DNA of 64,000 bases, from positions 17,590,001 to 17,654,000 of the forward strand of contig CM072864.1 in assembly GCA_036937835.1 (NCBI GenBank), in the 5' to 3' direction. Numbering within the stretch: the stretch's first letter is position 1; each line of letters starts with the position of its first letter. The notes beneath the pieces were generated by a model, which had not been told where the DNA came from, did no database searches, and was given only the letters and a program-made list of their open reading frames with translations. Shown here one piece after another: positions 1 to 12,049 of this stretch. The position numbers were made by a program, and so were the translations under genes. The DNA comes from Pampus argenteus (taxonomy: Eukaryota > Chordata > Actinopteri > Scombriformes > Stromateidae).

Positions 1-1671
1 CATTATATTGCATTTACTATATTTTAAGATATACTATGTGGACTGGTTAACAGTGTTTATAGAACAATGTTGTCAAAAGTGTAGCAGTGTTTACAAGAAT
101 ATGCGATTGGTAGAACAAAAATGCCCTTTTTGTTACATAATTCTTAGAGGACGTTGCCATGGCAGAGATTTTGAGCCATGCTGCTCAGTCCTGTTTAAAA
201 ACACCAGCATTAAACTGACCTCAGTTCACTTTGCATCTTGATTAATGCTCCGGGGGAAGGACAGCCATTTTATGATTAAGTATTCTTGCTTCTTTCTAAA
301 GTATGTAACAGGTTTACACTATAAAAACACACTAATACAGTGCAGTGCATAAATAGCTCCAAATGACTGCAAATTTCACAGAAGTTTTTAACTTTCCCAA
401 GCTTTCATTACAGCCTCCGTGGAATACCTGGAAGTAACGGCTTTTATGTCTTTTATCATTTTGATTCATAGGCTGATGAGCGATGTTAAATGAATCCTGT
501 CTCCTTTTACAGTTTTTGTCGACAGGTACACATCATGGGGATTTACAGAGACTCTCAAGGTCACCTGGCTGTCCTCACACTGAGCGTCAGACATGACAGG
601 AACCCCAGAGAGACACGTGTCTCCTCTAGGAGAACCAGAGTCCTCCCAGCCTGCTGCTGCTGCTGCTGCTGCTGCTTTTCTCTCCTGCCACAGATTAATT
701 TTTGAACAATTAAGAAAGTCTGTCATGTGGAACAACAGTCTTTCGAACAGTTACTAGTTCTGACCTTTTCCCCAAAGCCCTGCGAGCACATCGCAGATAC
801 GGCAACGGCCCACTCAACAACTCGAGTGCTCAACTCTTGCACTCCCCGAAGGTCTTCAAGGAGGAAAACATAATTACATTGTGCAACCTAATCATGAAAT
901 TAAACTGTAAACACAGCACACCTGGAAGCTAACAATCACAAAACGTCTCCGTCAGGAAGTTCTCTTTTCCTGCGTAAATTCCAGCCATGATTCACAAGTG
1001 ACATCATTTACTTATGTAAAAATGTGCTTCACCGATGTTCACTGAAATCAGAACGCGCTCTACTGGTCTAAGCATTAAAAGATGACGTGTATGCTGATCA
1101 ATTAGGGAGAACAAACTGGACATGCACATATCAGCGAGGAACCAGAACTAAACATCTAAATAATGTGATATGTACTGATCAAACAGCCACACAGTCTGTA
1201 CATATGATTAATGTCACAGAGATTTCCAAATCTCACAAACCACGTAAAGCATTTAAAAACAGGGTTTAAGGGCAAGGCAGGAACTCAGGAGCAATGTGAT
1301 GCAATGTAATGTGAGTCTGTGTTTTATATTGTGCAAATGACACAAAGAAAATATTAGAGCTGTTTGGGACAATACAGAGTTTAACAAATACCATCTGTTA
1401 ATAAGGCTGGGCATCATTTGACATTTGATACTTGTGCCAAAAATTCTGTGACTTACTCTTACTAAAATATTAATTATTCATTGTACAAAAGAAGCCAAAC
1501 GGTTTCCACACACACAGCTGTCATAGAGAGCTGTCAAGAACTTAGCAGAAACATTGTGATGCAGGTCAGGAACTATCTGATCACAGAATAAGTTAACCAA
1601 TCCGATTCCAGCTTTTGCTTAAGCCTGTGTCTGTGCGTGTGTGTGTGTGTTTTAAGTATTTGTAAACTCAC
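1..1671 (-). other. scn8a: scn8a intron 1 (partial), with a CTG/CAG trinucleotide tract
   Basis: This is intronic sequence downstream of the first scn8a coding exon. No second coding exon (the part encoding the first transmembrane segment) is present. It holds a pure (CTG)8 tract at 651-675, which reads as CAG on the scn8a sense strand, and a short GT run at 1635-1650. The short open frames across the tract translate to poly-Ala or poly-Cys and are not genes. Confidence 0.6.
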
Positions 1672-2005
1672 TTTCTGAGAATTCAGGTAGTATGGGTCCA
1701 GGTCCTCCAGTGGTACCGCCACCATTCCTTTAGGGGGGTCTCCGTATATGTAGGGCAGACTCTTCCCAGCCTCCAGGTCGCTGTTGGGCTTGGGCTTGTT
1801 CTCGTCATCGTCGTCGCGGTAACTGCTGTCCTGCTTGGGTGGCTTCTTATTTTTCTCCTCATTAATGCGTAGCTCAAGGCCCGCCAAAGATTCCACAGTA
1901 AACTTCTTGAAGCTATCAGGTCCTGGCGGTGCAATAAGGGGTGCAGCCATGTTTTCATCCTGCAACTACTTGGTCTTTAGGTTTGTACCATCCACAGTAG
2001 CAGCT
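1672..2005 (-). CDS. scn8a: Voltage-gated sodium channel alpha subunit Nav1.6, first coding exon (partial gene)
   Basis: This exon encodes the cytoplasmic N-terminus of a voltage-gated sodium channel alpha subunit, the pore protein that drives action potentials in neurons and muscle. Coding runs from the ATG at 1950 to 1672 (93 residues). The exon then ends at a GTGAGT donor after the DPYYLNSQK segment, exactly where vertebrate SCN exon 1 ends. Diagnostic stretches are MAAPLIAPPGPDSFKKFT, KPKPNSDLEAGKSLP and VAVPLEDLDPYYL, which match SCN8A best among the paralogues I remember. About 55 nt of 5' UTR precede the ATG, back to an acceptor (CTCCTGCAG) ending at 2006. The open frame continues past the donor into intron, so that extension is not protein. 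The remaining exons, with all membrane segments, lie left of position 1. Teleosts carry two scn8a copies, and I cannot say which one this is. Confidence 0.9.
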
Positions 2006-3783
2006 CTGCAGGAGGGACACGGAGTAGAAAGGTCAACAAAACTAAAAATATACTTGTCTTATCACCTTGACATGGACTTATCTCAATCTCTCTTGATAAT
2101 AGGGCGAGGTGTGAAACAAGTGACAGGATATTTAGAAGCCAAACACACCCGGATACATGTATGTGTGCACACAAACACACAAGTAACATGGCGTACAACA
2201 AAAATGGCTGCATAAATGTGCCATACCTCGCTATGTTATATATTTACAATATTCCCATGATGAATGTTCATAAACTTACAAAGACAATATCCAAAAGCTG
2301 CATTAGCTATAGTAAAGTGAGCTATCCCTTTAAGGCTGAGAGCTTGTGCTACAGTCTCTCTCACCTTTTACATTTATGTGCACTAAGTAAGGAGATAAAA
2401 ATGAACAGAATTTTTTTCAATGATCCTTTAACGCCACCAGAATAAGATCAAAACAATGATACGGAAAACATAAAAACACTCACTGAATCTGACCAATAAT
2501 TAATAAACCTCCCTCAGTCTCTGGTTAACATAAATAGAGTCTACTGTAGTTAGGTTGCTGGAGTGATGGCAGATGGACATGAAGGTTTCAAAGGCGAACA
2601 GATTTTGTATTTATATCATGTATAAACAGCATAGTTGGTCATTTATAGAGGTATGCATTCGAGTTCCTGCATTAAACCCCTGACAACAGACCCCCTTTCA
2701 GGATTTTACCCCTGATGATTTTTTTGAATAGCTGTAGAAATGCTGCTTTAATGGCTGCACGACTCAGTAGAGCTCTTTGCCAACACACTTAAGATGTAAA
2801 AGGGTACGATGGTTATATGACAAGTGTTCAAGATGCAGGACATTTCAGGGTCAATTTATTAATGCGAGGCAGAGCTGAAAGGAAAGAGGAGACAGCCACA
2901 CCTGAACCCAAGACCTTCACTGTTTGAAAGATGGAAAATCACTGTAATTATTTCATTCCTTTGGTATATTTCCAGCATTATGACACTTCCTCCACATCCA
3001 TGGATACATAGCGTTATAATATGATGGAGGGAAAGGTGGATGCAGCCCAAAAAAAAAAAAAAAAAAAAAAGATCAGCCATATCTGGATAACAAGGCCTGT
3101 CATTTCCCTGCTTTCCTCTCTTGCATAACACAATGCAATTAAAAGCTGATATCACACAGCAAACACACATATCTGTCCTGATATGAGAAAAGGGAGGGAG
3201 GGGAGGAGAAAACACACACACACACACATACATGAAAACATGCATGCTGTTTGTTTTAAAATGGACCCCGGAACCTCACAGTCACACTGAGCCTTCTGCT
3301 GCTCTGCTGGTGCTGTCCGCTTCAGCACCACGCGAGCACGCGCACGCGCGCACACACACACGTATGCATGCAGGGTTCATAGAGAGGGGGGAAAAATCAT
3401 AACCGATCTGCCTGAAATAAAAGCGTTTTGCTGTGAGCCAGGCCTTCCTGAGCTCCCTCCTCGACGCATGCAGGCCTGCAGTGTATCCTTCACCTCTCAG
3501 CGTTATTAAGTCATGATGACAACACTCGTCTTGTTGTGTCTCAGCTTACTGGGTTGCACACTGCTTACATCCAAAGCTTGGCAATGCAATCATGTTCCTC
3601 AAAGAGAAAAAAAACAGGCACCTCCTCAACCGCTTTCCGCGTAAAGACGCAGTGAGAAATGGAGACTTGTTTACTAAAGCTGTTAATTAGAGAGGGCCTG
3701 GAGGCGCCATTATGTGCGTTTCTCTAATATATTTAATTGAATGGGGAAGTCCTGCTTAGCCTCGCAGAGAGAAGCTGGAGGTT

Positions 3784-3814
<31 letters not shown>

Positions 3815-4803
3815 CCCGTTACAACCAAATTGGCCAAAGCAGTATTGCTGCAGTGGCGGGTTTGTGTGTTGAAAATGTCATGCTGTGGCAAACGTTTTCC
3901 CTTCTTTCTTTTTTTTTTTGTCAAAGTGTGATGTCTTTGTATCAAAATGAATAAAAGTCATTTTTGTTGTTAATCAAAAAAACACACAAACGATTGATTT
4001 TTCCCTTTAGATATTCTGTGCGTTTTTGCGCGTCGCCTTGAAGAATCCGCACCACACCCGTGAAGCCATGTCGACTGCCAAATCAATAAGAGCTCTATCT
4101 GTGCACAAGATAGCCTACAGTATGAAGCTAGACGGCGGCTTTAAAACACACAAACACCGATATGAGATGGAAGTGACAGAAAAACAACACAATAAGAGAA
4201 CAGACATCATGCTGCCACGCCAAAATCATCACCTGAGAGCATGTACATTCATCGGCTATAGATGATGGAAGGAAGGACCAGGCTACTCACATAGCATCAG
4301 CCCCTGTTTCCAAGCCTTAAGGTGTATGAAATAAAATGCATCATCCTGCAGTCCGGAGAGTATAAAAAGCTAAAAAAAATAAAAATTGAAAATAATCTTT
4401 ACATGTTTATCTTTCAGTAAACTGGAGCTGTCAGACGGCGCCCTACCTGAAGCCTGTACGAAGCATTTTCCCCTCGCAAATGTCTAATCAATGCTCGACG
4501 AAACTGTCAATCCGATAAATACCTCGCGATCGAGATCAATTGATTGATACATATACATATATATATATATATATTTATTTTTTCTCCCCTGCTCTGAGTC
4601 CAGCCGATAGACGCTGAGAAAACGCAGACACCCTCTTCCAACCTGCTCCACACACACACACAAAAAAAAAAAATGTGCGGGGCAGTGTGAGGCTATGCGA
4701 CATTTACGCAAGGATACCGATAGAGGAGAAGAAAAAAACATCTACCTTCACCTGCAAACATATGCTGTCTTTGCTCGAGCGATTAACAATGAAGGATACT
4801 CAC
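2006..4803 (-). other. scn8a leader intron or upstream region, repeats only
   Basis: No coding sequence is recognisable here. Contents are an (A)22 run at 3049-3070, CA-rich stretches at 3211-3228 and 3340-3362, a clean (AC)14 array at 3784-3811, and an AT run near 4553-4573. If the leader exon near 4.8 kb is real, this is the first intron of scn8a. Confidence 0.5.
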
Positions 4804-4950
4804 TTTGTACGCGTTACAATGAATGCAGGAAGCCGGCGCAGGACTGCAGATGTGGGAAAGATTGGGGAGAAACTGCGGTTGTCGCCATATTGTTGCTGCT
4901 ATCTTCCCCCTCAGTGCGAGCAGTTTCCCTGCATAATTGATGACTCTCAG
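4804..4950 (-). promoter_or_regulatory. scn8a: Candidate scn8a promoter and untranslated first exon
   Basis: On the minus strand a strong donor (CAAA|GTGAGTAT) occurs at 4804/4803. Just upstream is a locally CpG-rich stretch (ACGCGT, GCCGGC) and an ATATGGCGAC element resembling a YY1 site, a combination often found at vertebrate untranslated first exons. Spliced to the acceptor at 2006 it would give scn8a a non-coding leader. SCN8A is known to use untranslated upstream exons. The 5' boundary is a guess and no TATA box is evident. Inference only. Confidence 0.35.
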
Positions 4951-5056
4951 CAGAATGTGAGGGAGTGTCGCCAAGTGCTCTCCGTAAAAATCCTAAAGGT
5001 CATTTAGGCCTGCAGCCTCTAAACCCCCTCCTACTCCTCCTCTTCCTCCTCCTCCG

Positions 5057-5083
5057 GTGTGTGTGTGTGTGTGTGTGTGTGTG
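5057..5083. repeat. (GT)n microsatellite
   Basis: An uninterrupted GT dinucleotide array of about 13 units lies just left of the scn8a/tmprss12 intergenic gap. A second, longer TG array (about 16 units) follows at 5543-5574. Confidence 0.95.
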
Positions 5084-5541
5084 GTGATCAGAGATGAGCC
5101 CGGGTGAGATTCAGCACAGGAAGAAAAAATAAATAAAAAAATGCACAAGGTTTATCTGACAAAACGCATCGCTGTGTGTTCAGTGGTGAGTTTGTAGTGC
5201 AGGAATGTGCTGGCAGTTTCCAGAAGGCCACTCACTGCATGTCTGAGGTACAGAAACACCAAACGTTTCTATCAGTTCAGGTCTTAAATGCTACATAAAT
5301 GTCAACATTAATGGCATTTACGCCATATATATATATAGTTTACATTTTTTTTACATTAATTTAAAACATATAGGAGAGACTCTGACCAATATATCCAATT
5401 AATATCACCTACAGTACATTAACTAATTATTTTTCATTTACAGCCTCTACCCCAGTCTGCCCTTTAATAGCACACAGTAACATGTGAATGGGCAGATCTT
5501 AATCACGGTAACCTGCCTGTCTTCTCTTTTGTTGTTATGTA

Positions 5542-5542
<1 letters not shown>

Positions 5543-5574
<32 letters not shown>
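5543..5574. repeat. (TG)16 microsatellite
   Basis: A clean TG array about 100 bp upstream of the proposed tmprss12-like promoter motifs. Confidence 0.95.
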
Positions 5575-5578
<4 letters not shown>

Positions 5579-5660
5579 AAATTTTGGACGTGGTGTCATT
5601 AATCATGAGCTCGTTAAAGTTTATTTATTTATTTTTTAATTTCACTTTTTAACGCAAAAG

Positions 5661-5745
5661 GACGTGCACGTGACGTCATTGATCGGAAGGAACGGAAGTT
5701 GTTTTTTGTTTGCGGTCAAAATTTGTCTTGAGGAGTTTAAACTAA
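5661..5745 (+). promoter_or_regulatory. Proximal promoter of the tmprss12-like gene: full CRE plus two ETS-type sites
   Basis: A perfect palindromic cAMP-response element TGACGTCA lies at 5671-5678, about 70 bp before the protease start codon, preceded by CACGTGAC. Two CGGAAG ETS cores follow at 5684-5689 and 5693-5698. CREB/ATF/CREM proteins are known to bind full CREs, and CREM drives many spermatid genes, which would suit a testis protease. That the sites are used here is inference. Confidence 0.5.
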
Positions 5746-7412
5746 ATGCAGTTTACGGCTCTTCTGCTGTTTGTGAGTGCTGTGCTGTGTTTGACGGCGC
5801 ACACTTCACCGCAGGACAGTAAGTATAATCAGCACCAGGCTCTGACTTTTTATGTTTTTATGTTTTATACCAGCAGTATAAATTCTGGATATGTTCAATT
5901 TATAATGATGTAAAACAGAGAAAAGCAGGGAACATTCACATCTGAGAGGCAGACTTTTTAATTCTTTTACTTTACACATTATACACAACCTCCTCAGCTA
6001 CAGTTTGGATATCATTTTTTTTTTTTAAATGACATTAAAACGTTATTTGATCGTGTTTGTGAGGTTGTGGACAGCGGCCCCTGGTCGGCCCTCCAGGTGC
6101 ATCTCGGATAGTGGGGGGCCGGGAGGCTCCTGAGGGCGCGTGGCCCTGGCAGGTCAGCATCCAGCTCCTGTCCAGGCATTACTGTGGTGGAACAATCCTT
6201 AATAACCTCTGGGTGCTCACAGCCACACACTGCTTCCACAAATACCTGTGAGTGTAACTTACACCCGACTGATGTGACTGACCTGCACCTGCACGTCGCA
6301 TGTTGTATATAATTCACTCCTTATTGGTGCACGAGACAAAATGACATAAACACCTGGTGGAAAAGGACTTTAATCCTGAAGTAACGTATAACAACAGATT
6401 TAAGGTATATTAGATGCAGCTATTAAAGAAGTCTGCCAATCAAGACAAAAAACAAGACAATTAACAGAGTTTAAAAAAGGTCAAATCATCTGTAACCAAA
6501 CTGTATCCCACTTCACAGGATGATGCACTACTTAGGATGGGTAAGTGGAAACCTAAAGAAATAGCAGGTTGGTGGGTGACGGTGGAGGAGGCACAAAAAC
6601 GGTAAACAGTCACAACATTTCTGTTCTGTGTCCAGAAGAATCAACATGAGAGATTTCCGTGTGGTGGCAGGACTCAGCATGTTATCTGTTCCGGGAGAAA
6701 ACGTGCAGATTCGTTCCATCAGTGAGCTCAAAATGCACAAGAACTACGATGCCATCACGTCTGACAACGATGTGGCTCTGGTGCTTCTCAGCTCCCCTTT
6801 AACCTTCACCGACCACGTCCAACCCATCTGCACTCCTCATAATGTGACGCACGAGTTCGGCCTAAACCTGAGCCACTGTTTCGTCACAGGATGGGGAAGC
6901 ACCTACTACAAAGGTTGGTGTAAAAAATTCAGTGATTGTGATTGTTATGAAAGGGCGTGATGATGACCTTTAATGCTGAAGAGTACTTAAGCAAGACACC
7001 GAATCCCTGTCAGCTTCTTCTTGACTGATTCTGACTCTCGGTGGATGGGGAAGGTGCCACTTTACAATATGACGACATTAACCTTTACTTAACCCTGAAG
7101 TCCATTGAAATGAAATTAAAAAATGTTGTCGTGAAATTCCTGCCAATACAGTGAATTTTAATTGAAAGTAAAGTGGTGCTATTATGGTCTGTGTATTGCA
7201 GGCAGGATGATGGACAGATTGCAGGAAGCTGAGGTGGAGCTCATCGACAGGAGAACATGTAACCTGATCACCTGGTATGACGGCCTCATTACTGAAAACA
7301 TGATCTGTGCAGGACTGGAGAGCGGGGCGGCTGATGCTTGTCAGGTGATAATGCTCGTACATTAAACTCACTGCAGGACACAGATTTCATTTCAATAAGA
7401 CCGCTGTGTTTA

Positions 7413-7445
<33 letters not shown>

Positions 7446-7697
7446 CAGGGTGACAGTGGCGGTCCCCTGCAGTGTTACAGTGAGAACGAGGAGAGCTTTT
7501 ATGTGGTCGGAGTGACAAGTTTTGGCGATGGGTGCGGACTTCCTCACAGACCAGGGGTGTACGCTCGAACCAGCAGGTTTTCATGCTGGCTGGAGACGAG
7601 TCAGACAACATCGAGGTCTGCTGCACACAGACTGAACATGATGAGACTCACCTCGGCTCTGCTCAGTGCTGCTCTCATGCTGCTGCAGCATCAATAA
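5746..7697 (+). CDS. tmprss12: Secreted/anchored trypsin-like serine protease, TMPRSS12-like (5 exons)
   Basis: Exons 5746-5818, 6064-6247, 6636-6913, 7202-7344 and 7449-7697 join in phase to give 308 residues. The protein starts with a hydrophobic signal peptide (about residues 1-20), then a short pro-segment with Cys26 and the activation site R39-IVGG. A complete S1 chymotrypsin-fold domain follows. The catalytic triad is His80 (in LTATHC, where LTAAHC is usual), Asp131 (DNDVAL) and Ser229 (GDSGGP). Asp223, six residues before the serine, is the S1-pocket aspartate and predicts Lys/Arg cleavage. A hydrophobic C-terminal tail (residues ~290-305) suggests a membrane or GPI anchor. Human TMPRSS12 adjoins ATF1/DIP2B, which supports the name; a prostasin- or testisin-like fish protease is the alternative. 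The exon 5 acceptor is fed by a TG repeat. An AATAAA at 7693-7698 overlaps the stop codon. Confidence 0.75.
7417..7445 (+). repeat. (TG)n tract serving as the polypyrimidine region of protease exon 5
   Basis: A TG array runs directly into the TCAG acceptor at 7446-7448, leaving no conventional pyrimidine tract. The array is therefore part of the 3' splice signal of the terminal exon, which carries the catalytic serine. Confidence 0.8.
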
Positions 7698-7698
7698 A
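7693..7698 (+). terminator. Candidate poly(A) signal overlapping the protease stop codon
   Basis: AATAAA begins two bases before the TAA stop (7695-7697). If used, the 3' UTR would be only a few tens of bases. No other AATAAA on the plus strand lies in the next several hundred bases. Confidence 0.4.
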
Positions 7699-8564
7699 TA
7701 CCCGAGCTGTACACCAGAATGTTTGAATGTTACACATATTTACATATTTGTCATCTGGAGTCATGATGACACCAGTTCCACTAACTCTCAATCTTTATTT
7801 TTGTTTGATTGCTGAAAGGTCTGATAAATCATTTTTCTCAACACATATTTTAATAAGGCCCCCTATATAAAGGGTTTGTTAGTTGTAATTCATTGCTTCA
7901 GCAGTGGGTAGTAAATAATTTACTAATGCTGTATATTTTGTTATATGTCATAAGTACAGCTTTTAGGCTACAAATTTTGAAAATTCTCTGGCTGGCTTTT
8001 TGTCCTCCAAAATCCATTTACCAACAACTTATAAATATGCAGACTGGACGGATAATACATGAGAAACTTATGAGCACTTAATCATGGATTATTAACATTT
8101 ATAGCTGCATTATTATTACTAAATAATACGGGTCAGCAAAAAGAGGGGTTTTCACAACCTTGCAACCCAAAACATGGTCTTAAAGATGGAGTTTAAGAGA
8201 TCGATAAAGTATTGTTTCAAGCTTGTTTCAATATTTTTGTATCGTACAGAAATTATGTAATAATTGTAACACAATTAAGAATCTGTTGACAAGCATTATT
8301 GCTTTAATAGGTGACAAGTACAACTGAACATGCATGTGTCGTGTTAAATATGTAAATATTTGTTGGACTATCTAGATAGCAGGTAGACAAGACAGATCTG
8401 GACAAACTGATGACATCATGAAGGGAGCACCAGACTGACACCTGGTGGAAAGAAGACGCCGTTTTCCTCAAACGCAGCAGCCGATTCTTTAAGCTTTCGG
8501 AGAAGCGTTTGTTTTAAAAAGGGGTTGAAAAAAATGACAAGATACTCTGACAAAGCATTGTTTT
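7699..8564. other. Intergenic gap between convergent tmprss12-like and dip2b genes
   Basis: AT-rich sequence without a recognisable gene, RNA or intact repeat. The two flanking genes point toward each other here. Confidence 0.5.
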
Positions 8565-9576
8565 TTTATTTGACATGAAACACATCCAATGACAGTGTGA
8601 CAGTGTTTTTTTTGTCAAGTAAGACATGTTATTTGAATTATCGCACCATTGACTAGTTCAGAATGTCTTTGCTGCAGCTCGACGATGCATAGTGAACAGA
8701 CAGTCGTTGAGGTATACATTGTGGGCCCTTGAGTTTTTTTTTTTGTGTGAAAGATCCTAATTTCATTACCTCATTTTTTTTGTGCTTAGAATAACTTTGG
8801 AGGTTTAAAAATGCGCACCATTCCTCACAACACTTGTAAAAGTAAATATTCAGATGAAAATGGTGGGTGTGCTGACTTGCATTGTCTGTGTTGAGTTGCC
8901 TGTTGAGAGATTTTTTCATCAGATCTCAGAGCTGATGAAAACTGGTGATGACGAGCAAATTTTAGAACAGAGCAGTGAGAGAAAAAGTTTGCATGGAAAA
9001 AGAAAACGACTTATTTTCACACATAGAAGGGCACTCAGGGAGTAATCTTCTTTGTAATGACATTGGAGGACAAAAGTCTGTCAACTTTCCCTTATTTAAT
9101 AGCACCAATGTCGACTGAAAAGGCTTGACGGCCAACATGAAATTATAAAAACTTTATTAAAACTTGTTGGAGTGAAAGAGTAGCAACAAAGCAATTATCA
9201 CATAGTAGTTCAGAAGCTTCGCTTATTCATGAGATGCCCCAGATACTGGCTCGCATACATGTCAGCGTCTGTCACAGAGTAGAGAGTGGTTTATTGATGT
9301 AGCCGATGTCAGGCTTTTTGCAGAAGTTCTGCAGTTTCAAAGAAAAAGATTACACCAGGAAAATATTGATGAAACCCCTATAAAATATATTAAATTCCAA
9401 TTTTGGAAGAAAAAGAATTAAAATACAGTGGAGGCGACATTAAAAAAAAAAAAAAAGAAATTTAAAAAATGGTTCAATATTCTGGGATCATTTTCCTAAT
9501 AAAAAAAAAAAGAAGAAAAAGACAAAACTTGGTGCACCAGAAAAGCCAAATATCACTGTTAAACTGGACATACACA

Positions 9577-9607
<31 letters not shown>

Positions 9608-12049
9608 ACACACACACATACACATACACACAAAATGATATCGGGAAAGTGCACATTGTTCCTGCCAAAAAAAAATGGAAACCTTTTTGTCTTTTGCGAT
9701 TTGATACCATTAAATTAATGCAGAAAAATGCTGTCAAGTATGAAAGATCAGTCAAGTTTTATCAACAAAGTTCATTTTCCATGTACACATTAACACCAGT
9801 AATAGTATTTGACCTCTAAAATACAGTATACAGACGACATCCTTACCCTCATCAATCACCTTCCTTTGTCCTTTAAAGGAGGATTTTGACTTCTTTTTTG
9901 TTGGGTTGCTTAAAACTGTTACTCTGATTGTTGTTCATTCCTAATTTAGATTTTTTTTTTCCCCCCAGTGTTACAGACATTCATAAAGAATTGTTTATAT
10001 GGCAATGATGAAAAGAGAAAGGCATGACCGCAAACTTAAAAAGAACAAGACACTCCCCCTCCTTCCTCTAAAAGCGTGATACGAGTGTGTGTTTTGAGTT
10101 ATAAACTGCCGTCTGGTTTCACATGTGAAAGTTGGTGGAAAAGTTCTTCAATTACACTAAAAGCTAGAAATAAGGAGTTAAAAAAAATAAATGTTCCACA
10201 GGTTTCAGTAAGGCAAAGTTCAGTCCTCATTCTGGATATCGTTTAGAAATTCAACAGTCTATAATCAGAAATATCACAATGGTGCTTTACTGTATAAAGG
10301 CACTGATTTGCCTTCTAATTATCTACATTTTAGTCATTCTTTTCTTCAAAATGGGAAAATGACACACTCAGGGAACTCTGCTAGTCCTTGACAAAATAAA
10401 ATAAAATAAAAAAATCTCCTCTCCAGGGACACTTCCGAGCTTGACCTTTCGCCGTATTATAGGCCTTCTTTGCTTTCCAGGTGTTCATTATTTTCTCAAT
10501 TATGAGCGCTGTTAAAATTCTGTCTGCTAATGAAGAGAATGAAGAGTAATATGGTCAAAAACTCCGGAACAAGCAGACCTTGAGTTGATTTTTGTTTTGT
10601 TTTTTTTAAATCAACTGCTTTTCAAAGAAGAATGAACCATCCAGCTTAAATCTGCCAGCACTGCTTTGCCCCAGTTTATGCCTTTAATGCGTTAACATTA
10701 TATTTGAGTCATATCAATTAATATGTGATTTTCAGAAAAATAAATAAAGTGAGATATAGAAGGCTGTTTTTACAGACTCTAACCATCCTAGTTAGTTAAA
10801 GTTAAATGACCTTCAGGGCTTCTCATAGGTCACCAGGTCATTATTTTTTAGAGAAACAGATGCTACGTGCTGTGACTGGAATATAATAGTAATACACGTG
10901 AGGCACAAACTCGGGCTAAGCGCTCCCTAAATATTCAGTCATTGCCGAGCCAACCAATCCACTGCTTGTTACAGGTTTTCTTTTGTTTGTTTTTTTTCCT
11001 CTGCCCGACACTGATTGCATTCCCAATTAGCATGCACACCCAAATACCAGGTATAGCGCCAACTCTTGTTCCGAAAAATGGTGCTTTTAAAAAAACTGTA
11101 TTAGTACTATCACAATCCAAGAACTATTTAACGGACCAACTCCTACTCACACTCAAAATGAAGAATTTGTGTTTCTGCCCATCAGAGCTCATCTAAGTTT
11201 GTAATGTTCTTGAAGCTAGTTTTTCTGTTGTCACACCAACAAATAATTCAAGTGCATTTTTTCAGGATTTTTTGTGACAGCAGCTGCTGGCATATACAGT
11301 ATGTGATGGGACTTGAAAGCCACGGTGCACCTGGTAGCAAGGTAATATGTCACAGCTGTCCCTGTGGGCTGCACTTGCTGGTGGCACTTTTTAATACTGA
11401 TGTGGATTTGCTCGTGTGAAAGCAGGAAACACGGGGGGGTGTGCCCTTGAGGCAGGCGAGACAGGAAGTGGACTCAGAGGTGCGAGGACTTAAAGTGCAA
11501 GAGGGAAAGTTCCAGCTCCTCTCAGTAGTTCCAGTGTGCCATCCTGCCATCAAGTGAGGGGGGGTGAACACAAACACAAACAAGCACTCAGAGGGATGAA
11601 TAGTTCAGAATAAAAACCAAGGAATGGAGGATTTAGTTTTCTTTGCTGAGGGTATGTACTTAAAAATGTCTAATAAAATAAATCAAAAAAACATGAATTG
11701 GAGCAATGAGGGAGATGTGGGATGCACAGAGAGGGACTGCAGATCATATTTCCTCCAGTTGAAAGGTATGTCTTGTATTCCCCCCCCAAAGCAAAACTCT
11801 CAATGAACCTGGACTGCAGCGATCGAGCAGGTGGAAGCAAGAAAGGAACAGTTTCTGAGAGGGAAGCACATTCACGTTACAGTACTGATACTGTACTCGC
11901 ATTCCTAAAATAGTTTGGTGTTTTGAATATGTGTCTGAGGTTTAACACTGGGGTAAGCTACTGTACGCACCCCCAAGTAATTCTCCCTCACGTCCGTTCT
12001 CAGAGCTGGGCTCAGTTTTCTGCATTTTTAATCAGTCGGTGAAGGGTGA
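8565..12049 (-). other. dip2b: Probable dip2b 3' UTR
   Basis: No coding potential follows the dip2b stop codon on the minus strand. AATAAA hexamers on that strand occur at 8565-8570 and near 9149-9154. The stretch is AT-rich with many A and T runs and one CT array (about 9577-9605), as is usual for a long 3' UTR; mammalian DIP2B has a multi-kilobase 3' UTR. I chose the distal hexamer as the end. The boundary is unproven. Confidence 0.4.

Noticed and set aside
490..735. Frames with poly-Cys or poly-Ala across the CTG tract
   Set aside because: Products of a trinucleotide repeat in an scn8a intron, with no homology to sodium channel exons.
1573..1671. Continuation of the scn8a frame past 1672
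   Set aside because: It runs through a consensus GTGAGT donor into a CA-repeat intron, and the family exon boundary is at 1672.
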